This document shows positions 1-5,223 of a stretch of 13,828 bases of DNA, piece after piece. A program made the translations under genes and the position numbers. Location: assembly GCA_043811105.1 (NCBI GenBank), contig JBDRNK010000052.1:1-13828 (forward strand), read 5' to 3'. Numbering within the stretch: the stretch's first letter is position 1; every line of letters begins with the position of its first letter. The notes under the pieces were generated by a model. It had not been told where the DNA came from. It saw nothing but the letters and a program-made list of their open reading frames with translations, and did not search any database. The stretch is from CAZDDW01 sp043811105. GTDB lineage: Bacteria; Patescibacteriota; Patescibacteriia; UBA9934; CAZDDW01.

Positions 1-38
1 ATTTTTATTTTTCTTATTTCGTGTTTAAATACGAATAT

Positions 39-932
39 ATGACTATACTAGAACTTCTAGAATGGGGTAACAATAAACTCAAGACAGAAAAAATTGATTC
101 ATCAATGCTTGATGCTGAAATCTTGCTGGCTTATATTTTAAGACTTCCACGTTCCAAACTTTTTACCGGTCTTGGTGATGATATTGATGATCAACGAAGT
201 GACCAATATCGATTCCTTATCAAACGCCGAATGCGACATGAACCAATAGCCACAATAATCAGTAAAAAATCTTTTTACGGACGTAATTTTCTTGTTAATC
301 GCTTTGTACTATCTCCACGACCGGAAACTGAAATTCTGATTGAAAACGCTATTAGTTCGGCTAAGAATTTAGATGGCGAAACATGGTTTGCTGATATTGG
401 TACAGGATCCGGAGCTATTGCTGTAACTTTAGCAATTGAAACAAAGCTCCCTGTAATCGCTATAGATATCAGTAATCAAGCTCTGACAGTTGCTCGAACA
501 AATGCAGAGACCCATCGGGTTGCAGATTTAATCGATTTCAAAAACGGTGATACTTCATTGCCGTTGATAAAATTATTTCGTGGCTTAAAAAATACTGACC
601 AACCACCTCCGGACAATTTAATCATCTGTGCTAATCTTCCTTATCTAAGTACCAAACAATGGGAAGACACTCAACCGAAAGTTCATGATTGGGAACCACG
701 AGTTGCACTAGAAGCCGGCACAGACGGGCTTGATGCTTATTGGAAACTGTTCCGCGAACTTTCTGAAAACCGAAAACTATTATCTGACCAATTAACAACT
801 ATTATCGAGATCGATCCTAGTCAATCTAAAGCTATTAAAGCACTTGTTTTGCATCTTTTTTCAGAAGCAAAAATTGAAATAAAAAAAGACCTGGCAGGTC
901 TTAATCGAATCGTTATTATCAAACTTAATTAA
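39..932 (+). CDS. prmC: Release factor glutamine methyltransferase PrmC (HemK)
   Basis: PrmC N5-methylates the glutamine of the GGQ motif in peptide release factors, using S-adenosylmethionine. Seen from the ATG at 39 (297 aa): an N-terminal helical domain beginning TILELLEWG and containing DAEILL; RPETE at about 94-98; the SAM-binding glycine loop ADIGTGSGAIAV at about 118-129; the catalytic tetrapeptide as NLPY at about 199-202 where most family members have NPPY; then EPRVALEAGTDGLDAY, typical of PrmC. A GTG at 21 in the same frame would add six residues, but alignment to the usual N-terminus favours the ATG. No Shine-Dalgarno is visible. Its stop overlaps the convergent DUF3048 gene by 8 bp. 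prfA often lies upstream in other bacteria, but the window begins too late to tell. Confidence 0.93.
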   Translation: MTILELLEWGNNKLKTEKIDSSMLDAEILLAYILRLPRSKLFTGLGDDIDDQRSDQYRFLIKRRMRHEPIATIISKKSFYGRNFLVNRFVLSPRPETEILIENAISSAKNLDGETWFADIGTGSGAIAVTLAIETKLPVIAIDISNQALTVARTNAETHRVADLIDFKNGDTSLPLIKLFRGLKNTDQPPPDNLIICANLPYLSTKQWEDTQPKVHDWEPRVALEAGTDGLDAYWKLFRELSENRKLLSDQLTTIIEIDPSQSKAIKALVLHLFSEAKIEIKKDLAGLNRIVIIKLN

Positions 933-1998
933 CCTCAACTTGTTCTAGATCTTCTAACACTTCAATCCAAGTTATACCGGCATTGAACATTATTTCTTCG
1001 CCGGTGTTTTTGTTATAAAAACGTAAACGTTCTTCGGTTGATGACTTAGACCAAACTGCATCAACCAATTGTCCATCCTGAACAACCAAAGCATCTCCTT
1101 GACCTACCGTGGTTATCTGACGACGTCCGATCTCATCCAGGATCACAATGTCGGTTTCGAGAATGGCAATATTGTTTGCCCGCACCTCTGCCCCGTCAAG
1201 CATATACATCTGATATCCGCTTTGATATCGAAGGTAATCATTGGTCTCAGAACAATACTCCCAGCCAGCTAAATAAAGATCGCCGTAATATTTTGAAAAA
1301 TTCAGGCTGACAAACTGATTCTCAGGACGATTATCTACAAGAACATTTTCCTTGAATTGCCACAAACCATAATCTAACTCGCCCATAGTTCGCCAAGCGC
1401 TTTCAGCTTCGTAGGCCTCAGCCAAAAGATCGGTTGAGGTATAAACATTATGAGGGGCTGAACGATCAGTCGATCGCCAAAAATACCAACCTCGATAAAA
1501 CTCATTCAAATCAAAAATATCTTTTTGCCCAATCTGAGACAAAGCGTCTGGAGAACCGCCAACATGAACATACATAGCCTCAAGCTCCTCACTCCAATCT
1601 ACATAATATGGTCGAGCAGAACGCACCGGACCGATTTTTTCAACTTCCTGATCAGCATAATAAAAAGCCAAAAAACGTGGAATAGCTGCTTCAACCGGTG
1701 CCTCAATAACCAAGAAAGCTTGTTCAATCCCGGACAAAGGCCAAGCCTCAACCATGTTCTCAACCATCACCCCATAAACTTCAGGCCGACCGACTGGCTC
1801 AACTATTGACTGACCGGTTAAAGGATGCCGTTCGATTAATTCCAAACCATCTGTGGGTGCAATATATTCGCTGTCCGACTCAAAATAGTATGGCAAAACA
1901 TGGCTACGCATCAAGATTAAAAGCAAAGCCGCGGTGATGGCAATGATCACCGCAGCTAGTATTACTAATTGTTTCTGGGTTGGTTTTGTGAACTTCAT
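925..1998 (-). CDS. DUF3048 domain protein with N-terminal membrane anchor (YerB-like)
   Basis: A 357-aa protein. Residues about 10-30 (from LVILAAVIIAITAALLLILM) form one hydrophobic anchor, followed by a large extracytoplasmic part. The stretches PVGRPEVYGVMVENMVEAWPL, IPRFLAFYYA, EKIGPVRSARPYYVDW, YVHVGGSPDAL and APHNVYTS are the hallmarks of DUF3048 (B. subtilis YerB group). The biochemical function of this family is not established. The frame stays open upstream for 40 more codons inside bL25, but the ATG at 1998 is one base after the bL25 stop (TAACATG), which suggests translational coupling. There is no lipobox cysteine at the anchor, so it is a membrane-anchored protein rather than an evident lipoprotein. 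The last codons overlap convergent prmC. Confidence 0.88.
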   Translation of the reverse strand: MKFTKPTQKQLVILAAVIIAITAALLLILMRSHVLPYYFESDSEYIAPTDGLELIERHPLTGQSIVEPVGRPEVYGVMVENMVEAWPLSGIEQAFLVIEAPVEAAIPRFLAFYYADQEVEKIGPVRSARPYYVDWSEELEAMYVHVGGSPDALSQIGQKDIFDLNEFYRGWYFWRSTDRSAPHNVYTSTDLLAEAYEAESAWRTMGELDYGLWQFKENVLVDNRPENQFVSLNFSKYYGDLYLAGWEYCSETNDYLRYQSGYQMYMLDGAEVRANNIAILETDIVILDEIGRRQITTVGQGDALVVQDGQLVDAVWSKSSTEERLRFYNKNTGEEIMFNAGITWIEVLEDLEQVEVN

Positions 1999-1999
1999 G

Positions 2000-2695
2000 T
2001 TATTCGGCTGATTTGCCGTCCCCCTTTTGTTCCCCATCCGGAGTCTCTTCACCTTCTTTCTTTTCTCCTTCAGATCCTTCTTCGCCTTCAGCCGGTACAG
2101 CAACTTCTGGAGCTTCATCGAGCTTGTTCATCTCAGCTTCAGTTCGAGGAGCATTAACCAAGGCCACAGCACGTTCAGAGTCAATATCAAGTTCAAGTCC
2201 TTCCGGAATATTCAAATCCTTAATATAAATGACCTGGTCAAAAGTTTTCAGGGCAGAAATATCAACTTCAATGAATGGAACCAATTTATCCGGAAGACCT
2301 CTGACCTCAATTGTATCACGAGCTCGAACCAAAGTTCCACCCAACTCTTTAACCGCAGCTGAACTGCCGATAAAATGAAGATCAACTGTAGCACTAACTG
2401 GTTTGGTCATATCTACTTCATACAAATCAGCATGAACAATCAAATCAGTAATTGGATCATGTTGAACATCTTTAATCAAAACTTTTTCTTCTTTGTCGCC
2501 AAAAACCAAGCTAACCAAACTTCCACCTCCCACTTCGGACAAAGCGGCTGCTAATTGGTTGCGATCAACTTGAGCAGATTCGGTCTTAACCTTGGGTCCA
2601 TAAATTGTCACTGGTATTTTGCCTTGCTCTCGAAGCTGATCAGTGTCTCTTCCAGTCAGTTCTCGTGGCTCAGCATTGATAGTAATTGCTGTCAT
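2000..2695 (-). CDS. rplY: Large-subunit ribosomal protein bL25 (CTC/TL5 form)
   Basis: bL25 binds 5S rRNA in the large ribosomal subunit. The 231-aa product starts MTAITINAEPRELTGR; the N-terminal 5S-binding domain includes REQGKIPVTIYG and extends to about residue 95 with VLIKDVQHDPITDLIVHADLYEV. The second beta-rich domain (about 96-185) contains GGTLVRARDTIEVRGLPDKLVPFIEVDIS. A long acidic, Gly/Glu-rich tail (from about 190) ends the protein and is common in the CTC form. The open frame extends 25 codons upstream, but the ATG at 2695 matches the family start. It is the first gene of a two-gene minus-strand unit with the DUF3048 gene. Confidence 0.94.
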   Translation of the reverse strand: MTAITINAEPRELTGRDTDQLREQGKIPVTIYGPKVKTESAQVDRNQLAAALSEVGGGSLVSLVFGDKEEKVLIKDVQHDPITDLIVHADLYEVDMTKPVSATVDLHFIGSSAAVKELGGTLVRARDTIEVRGLPDKLVPFIEVDISALKTFDQVIYIKDLNIPEGLELDIDSERAVALVNAPRTEAEMNKLDEAPEVAVPAEGEEGSEGEKKEGEETPDGEQKGDGKSAE

Positions 2696-2719
2696 AGAAA
2701 TTTTATTATTAACGCCCGT

Positions 2720-2748
2720 AGTTTGCCTGAATATGGTATAATTGTCAA
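2720..2748 (-). promoter_or_regulatory. Possible bL25 promoter (weak)
   Basis: On the minus strand a perfect TTGACA (2748-2743) is followed after 17 bases by CAAACT, a poor -10. The -35 overlaps the divergent TATAAT of the plus-strand promoter at 2737-2742. An A/T-rich TTAATAATAAAAT nearer the gene could hold the true -10. Low confidence. Confidence 0.3.
2734..2742 (+). promoter_or_regulatory. Extended -10 promoter of the TrmB-like gene
   Basis: TGGTATAAT is a perfect extended -10 (TGnTATAAT). No good -35 is visible at 17 bases. The start point would be near 2749, about 21 bases before the ATG at 2771 and about 160 before the ATG at 2910. If the palindromic element is removed, this promoter lies at a normal distance from the regulator's start codon. 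Confidence 0.6.
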
Positions 2749-2770
2749 GAATTAACTTGAATTTATCCAT

Positions 2771-2893
2771 ATGCCCGGTAGTACAACTTTAAATATTGAA
2801 ATATCGGGCGCTTTAACCAAACTGCTAAGTATAATGAACCGCTGTTGGTGTTTAGCAACGATACTTAACAGATTAACCAGACAGCTTATTTAA
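2771..2893 (+). other. Possible upstream ORF (40 codons) across the palindromic element
   Basis: An ATG at 2771, in the same TATGCCC context as the regulator's own ATG at 2910, opens 40 codons that end at TAA 2891-2893. The peptide has no recognisable domain and no Shine-Dalgarno. It may be a by-product of start-codon duplication; if translated, it would run through the hairpin and stop 16 bases before the regulator's ATG. Confidence 0.25.
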
Positions 2894-2908
2894 AGTTGTC
2901 CTACCGGG
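2774..2908. mobile_element. MITE-like palindromic element inserted at a start codon
   Basis: Two 22-bp ends form an inverted repeat with a single mismatch: left 2774-2795 begins CCCGGTAGTACAAC, right 2887-2908 ends GTTGTCCTACCGGG. Adding the flanking TATG and one wobble, 25 bases per side can pair (2771-2795 with 2887-2911). The sequence TATGCCC occurs at 2770-2776 and again at 2909-2915, consistent with a short target duplication (TATG if CCC belongs to the element). Inside is a second stem, 2822-2832 with 2861-2871 (10 of 11 pairs), capped by TGTTG/CAACG (2843-2847 with 2856-2860). It holds no transposase. It could equally be a structured leader RNA. Confidence 0.65.
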
Positions 2909-2909
2909 T

Positions 2910-3650
2910 ATGCCCATAGATTTTACCTCAACACTTCATTCCCTTGGTTTATCTGAATCTGAAGCCAAAATTTATATTGCTGGACTTAAACTCGGTGCTT
3001 CTAGTGTACAAGATATTGCCAAAGCCGCCAAATTATCGCGAACAGCGGCGTACGATGCCATTGAAAGCTTAAAAGGAAAAGAGCTTTTGTCCACATATCA
3101 GCGCGGGAAGAAAACTGTATATGTGGCCGAGGATCCGGATTTATTGCTACAGCACTTGCAGGGACGTCAGCAAGAATATGTGAACAAGCTGACAACGTTT
3201 GAAAAAAACCTGCACGATCTAAAACTATTAACTGGTGGCGAAAAGCCTCGGGTTCGTATTTTTCAAGGCACAGAAATCTTCTATGCTTTCTATGATGATG
3301 TGTGCAAAAAAAAGCCAAAAGTCATTTATGAACTTTCAAATGTTGAAATTCTGTATAAAAATTTTCCTCCTGAAAAAATCAAACTAGCAAAACAAGGACT
3401 TGATCCAACAGGCACGGTGGCAAAATTTATGTATGTTGGAAAGCACCCCGCACCTCGAGACGATGTTGAATACTGCGAGATCAATAAAAAAGATGTTGAT
3501 GATTTTACTGGAGATATAGCTGTTTATCAGGACACAGTTGCTATGGCCAGTTTTGAAAATGGAGGCAATTTATTGCTTATTGAAAATAAAGCCTTTGCTG
3601 AAACACAAAGGGTTTTATTAAAAAATCTTTGGAAGAAATACCACAAGTAA
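2910..3650 (+). CDS. TrmB-family HTH transcriptional regulator
   Basis: A 246-aa protein with the TrmB architecture. Residues about 5-75 form a winged helix-turn-helix: LHSLGLSESEAKIYIAGLKLG, then SVQDIAKAAKLSRTAAYDAI as the recognition region, and KGKELLSTYQRGKKTVYVAEDP as the wing. A probable coiled coil (about 75-108, HLQGRQQEYVNKLTTFEKNL) leads to a C-terminal ligand-sensing domain (KPRVRIFQGTEIFYAFYDDV onward) resembling the PLD-like fold of TrmB proteins. TrmB family members respond to sugars in archaea; the ligand here is unknown. The ATG at 2910 lies in the right arm of the palindromic element, with no Shine-Dalgarno. It is monocistronic, with a terminator 25 bases after the stop. Confidence 0.85.
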   Translation: MPIDFTSTLHSLGLSESEAKIYIAGLKLGASSVQDIAKAAKLSRTAAYDAIESLKGKELLSTYQRGKKTVYVAEDPDLLLQHLQGRQQEYVNKLTTFEKNLHDLKLLTGGEKPRVRIFQGTEIFYAFYDDVCKKKPKVIYELSNVEILYKNFPPEKIKLAKQGLDPTGTVAKFMYVGKHPAPRDDVEYCEINKKDVDDFTGDIAVYQDTVAMASFENGGNLLLIENKAFAETQRVLLKNLWKKYHK

Positions 3651-3674
3651 GATCTATTGTTAAAATTATAAAAG

Positions 3675-3696
3675 CCTGCCAGTTGGCAGGTTTTTT
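3675..3696 (+). terminator. Intrinsic terminator after the TrmB-like gene
   Basis: CCTGCC-AGTT-GGCAGG is followed directly by TTTTTT. It is 24 bases after the regulator's stop. Its stem resembles the CCTGCC..GGCGGG palindromes found elsewhere in the window. Confidence 0.88.
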
Positions 3697-3717
3697 GATA
3701 CGTGGAGTTTGTAGGGG

Positions 3718-3752
3718 CTCCCGGACGCACGTCAGAGACGTACGTCCGGGAG
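3718..3752. repeat. 35-bp palindrome, 16-bp arms
   Basis: The arm 3718-3733 (CTCCCGGACGCACGTC) pairs with 3737-3752 with one mismatch, loop AGA. A further GGG/CCC pair (3714-3716 with 3756-3758) can extend it. There is no T-run on either side, so a simple terminator is unlikely. The 336-base gap between the regulator and the next plus-strand gene contains this palindrome, the terminator above and the doubtful minus-strand ORFs below. Confidence 0.6.
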
Positions 3753-3778
3753 TTGCCCATCGGGCTAGCCACCCATGG

Positions 3779-3942
3779 TTACCTCCTTAGTTGGTTTCCG
3801 TGGTTGATGTCGGTTCTGATTGGTTTGATCGTTGATACGCGGATCATGTCCGCTTTGAGAACCTCAAAGTCCTCATTCGTCATCGTCTTATTTGGCGCCG
3901 TAAAGCGTCAATCGAGCGATAAACCATACCAGCCACCGTCAT
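3779..3942 (-). other. Two overlapping minus-strand mini-ORFs, doubtful
   Basis: On the minus strand an ATG at 3942 opens 20 codons (MTVAGMVYRSIDALRRQIRR) ending in TGA at 3880. This overlaps by ATGA an ATG at 3883 that opens 34 codons (starts MTNEDFEVLKADMIR) ending in TAA at 3779. Eight bases beyond comes AAGGAGGT then ATG at 3776, which stops after three codons. The second peptide has a natural-looking composition. The pair could be one gene split by a frameshift, or chance. No homologue is recognised and no promoter is clear. Confidence 0.25.
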
Positions 3943-3961
3943 CTGCTAGCCTTTGAACTAC

Positions 3962-4018
3962 ATGAAAGAACTCTTTCTTTGTTTATTTGTGGCTCACATG
4001 TTGTGAGCTGAAAAGCTC
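3962..4018 (+). promoter_or_regulatory. Possible leader peptide and alternative hairpins before the repeat protein
   Basis: ATG at 3962 opens a 14-codon peptide, MKELFLCLFVAHML, ending in TGA at 4004-4006. Three small hairpins lie here: GAAAGA/TCTTTC (3964-3977); GCTCAC/GTGAGC (3992-3997 with 4003-4008); and GAGCT-GAAA-AGCTC (4005-4018). The last two share bases 4005-4008 and exclude each other. This could be an attenuator-like leader, or the true signal-peptide-like N-terminus of the next gene interrupted by a +1 frame change. Confidence 0.3.
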
Positions 4019-4526
4019 TGATGGAATTGACCAGCAGGAATGGTGCATTGATGGTGACAAGCACGTTACTTTCATGCCCAATTTTGATGGTCTTGGTCCG
4101 TTCGTGAACCCAAGACCCTGTGACGGTTCCTGTGCCTTGGCACACCGTCAGCAGGTTGATGTTGGTGCCTTGATCGAAGAGATGCGCCAGGAAAGTCTGA
4201 CCGATCAGGGTCAGGATCTGCTGAGTCGTGTCCAGCTGGACACAACTCTGAAACACTTGCTCCAGAGCCGGGCGTCATTGATCGGCGCAGAGTTCGCTCG
4301 GTTCTATACCAAGCGCAACTCTCAGGGTCAGGATCTGTGTACCGGTAGCCACCACATCAAGGTCATAACCAACTTTGACTGGTGGAACGGCCAGGACACT
4401 GGATTCTATCAGACCCACCGGCTCAGCGCTTCCGTCTGTGACGGAAGCTGTCATTCAGTGCCAGAGGGCCACTACACCTCTGACGCTGAACTTATGGAAC
4501 AGCTTCGGGCTGTTCTGGAAACTTAA
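3987..4526 (+). CDS. Hypothetical protein with two NFD..CDGSC repeats
   Basis: Not recognised. The 179-aa frame begins at a TTG (3987) with no Shine-Dalgarno, so the start is uncertain. Coding is supported by internal homology. The first half has C20, HVTFMPNFD (26-34), CDGSC (45-49), then a helix VGALIEEM. The second half has C118, HIKVITNFD (123-131), CDGSC (151-155), then a helix AELMEQLRAVLE. Between them is a helical, Gln/Leu-rich linker (about 66-108). The repeated cysteines suggest metal binding or disulfides, but no catalytic motif is visible. GC content is higher than in the neighbouring genes, which may mean a different origin. A strong terminator follows 14 bases after the stop, so it looks like a single-gene unit. 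Confidence 0.6.
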   Translation: MWLTCCELKSSDGIDQQEWCIDGDKHVTFMPNFDGLGPFVNPRPCDGSCALAHRQQVDVGALIEEMRQESLTDQGQDLLSRVQLDTTLKHLLQSRASLIGAEFARFYTKRNSQGQDLCTGSHHIKVITNFDWWNGQDTGFYQTHRLSASVCDGSCHSVPEGHYTSDAELMEQLRAVLET

Positions 4527-4540
4527 ACCTCTACTAAAAA

Positions 4541-4569
4541 ATCGCCAAACCTTTGGCGATTCTTTTTTT
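4541..4569 (+). terminator. Intrinsic terminator after the repeat protein
   Basis: ATCGCCAA and TTGGCGAT form the stem (4541-4560, loop ACCT), followed by TCTTTTTTT. An A-run on the left side could make it work in both directions. Confidence 0.9.
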
Positions 4570-4577
4570 GTTCAAAT

Positions 4578-4598
4578 AGCTCCACTGCCGGCGGAGTT
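4578..4598. repeat. Small palindrome of the GCC..GGC family
   Basis: AGCTCC (4578-4583) pairs with GGAGTT (4593-4598) around ACTGCCGGC. It resembles the other CTGCC..GGCGG palindromes at 7317-7335, 8414-8432 and 13561-13585. Confidence 0.45.
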
Positions 4599-4609
4599 AT
4601 ACCCAGAGT

Positions 4610-4823
4610 AGCCAGCCACCTTTCGTGTTTTCAAGTAGCAAGAGCCGAAGGGTTTTTAGTTGTGGCACAGTCGGAGGCCGTGCTTTAGAATCTAACCATC
4701 AGGACTACATCAAAGATACATGTCACGGCCGACGCTGAGTGAGGCCATAACCATTTTTCTTATTCCACAACCAGGCCGAACGCTGTCCACAACAAAAACC
4801 CTGAGGCTCCCAGGTGGCTGGCT
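4610..4823 (+). ncRNA. Unidentified structured RNA candidate, ~214 nt
   Basis: The 346-base gap 4527-4872 holds a nested, branched fold. P1: 4610-4621 (AGCCAGCCACCT) with 4812-4823, 12 perfect pairs. P2: GAGCC 4642-4646 with GGCTC 4805-4809. Tandem GA/GA mismatch: 4647-4648 opposite 4803-4804. P3: 4649-4665 with 4787-4802, 16 pairs and one bulged A, extended by ACAG 4667-4670 with CTGT 4783-4786 and TCGG 4671-4674 with CCGA 4776-4779. P4: GGCCGTG 4676-4682 with CACGGCC 4724-4730. The tandem GA is favourable only when the plus strand is the RNA. TATACC at 4598-4603 would start transcription near 4610. It lacks recognisable tmRNA, RNase P or SRP motifs; 6S-like RNA is possible but unproven. Confidence 0.55.
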
Positions 4824-4831
4824 TAGAGATC

Positions 4832-4855
4832 AAAATGACACCCTCACGGGTGTCA
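4832..4855 (-). terminator. TGACACCC palindrome, probable minus-strand terminator
   Basis: TGACACCC-loop-GGGTGTCA (4836-4855). Read on the minus strand the loop is GTGA (a GNRA type) and TTTTG follows. It lies 18 bases beyond the stop of the zinc-ribbon gene. The same stem occurs at 7292-7354 and 13532-13551. Confidence 0.6.
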
Positions 4856-4872
4856 CTCCTTAAATTATGAAC

Positions 4873-5205
4873 TTAAATCTGTTGCAAAAAATCTTTTTGT
4901 TCCAAAGCATGATGCACATCTAAGATATCATCTTCACTAATCGTCCTAGTGCATTTAAACCGAACTGTGTCCTCAAAAGTCAGATCAGTTAACATCCCGA
5001 TTGAACTAATTCCGGCCCCAGAAACCACAACCAAAGCTAAAAGTGAATTGCCACACTGATGGCAGTAAAGGTGGAGCAATCTGGTGTGACCGTCTTGTCC
5101 AACAATCTTAGTCTCTAATTCCTGCTCTGCTGACCGACATAAAGGACAGCGCGAAACTATTTTAATTCCTTCACTCCAAGGGTTGTTATTAGCTAAAGGA
5201 AACAT
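4873..5205 (-). CDS. Small zinc-ribbon protein, function unknown
   Basis: A 110-aa protein with two zinc-knuckle pairs, C20-P-L-C23 and C48-H-Q-C51, spaced as in a zinc ribbon. After them comes a hydrophobic strand SLLALVVVSGAGISSIGMLTDL, then an acidic helix-rich C-terminus (SEDDILDVHHALEQKDFLQ). The spacing of cysteines suggests one structural zinc; no enzyme motif is visible. It follows rodA on the same strand after 18 bases and also has its own extended -10 promoter inside the end of rodA. The predicted start point is within about 3 bases of the ATG, so its own transcript would be nearly leaderless. Position beside rodA suggests, but does not show, a link to wall growth. Confidence 0.75.
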   Translation of the reverse strand: MFPLANNNPWSEGIKIVSRCPLCRSAEQELETKIVGQDGHTRLLHLYCHQCGNSLLALVVVSGAGISSIGMLTDLTFEDTVRFKCTRTISEDDILDVHHALEQKDFLQQI

Positions 5206-5213
5206 ATAGTTTT

Positions 5214-5222
5214 ATTATAACA
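5214..5222 (-). promoter_or_regulatory. Extended -10 promoter of the zinc-ribbon gene
   Basis: The minus strand reads TGTTATAAT, nine bases before the ATG at 5205, directly after the rodA stop. There is no clear -35. The predicted start near 5207-5208 implies a leaderless or almost leaderless mRNA. Confidence 0.6.
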
Positions 5223-5223
5223 C

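Noticed and set aside
2000..2118. Longer DUF3048 start inside bL25 (40 extra codons)
   Set aside because: The extension is a Lys/Arg-rich reading of the acidic bL25 tail in another frame; the ATG at 1998 immediately after the bL25 stop gives a normal membrane anchor at the N-terminus.
2013..2362. Plus-strand frames opposite bL25
   Set aside because: Ser/Phe-rich antisense readings of the acidic tail of bL25, a clear shadow of a real gene.
3779..3790. TTACCTCCTTAG resembling the 3' end of 16S rRNA
   Set aside because: Only about nine bases match and nothing upstream resembles rRNA; on the other strand it is simply a Shine-Dalgarno-like AAGGAGGT before a three-codon ORF.
3702..3956. An 84-codon plus-strand frame through the 35-bp palindrome
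   Set aside because: It begins by translating both arms of the palindrome, has no Shine-Dalgarno or recognisable domain and lies opposite equally plausible minus-strand frames; no support for coding.
3939..4278. Minus-strand frames opposite the CDGSC protein
   Set aside because: Shadow frames; the plus-strand frame has internal repeat homology and a matching terminator, while the minus-strand frames have neither.
4610..4823. The structured region as tmRNA, RNase P RNA or SRP RNA
   Set aside because: I searched both strands by eye for the TTCGA T-loop and tag features of tmRNA, GAGGAAAGTCC and ACAGAA of RNase P, and the GGAAGCA core of SRP RNA, and saw none.
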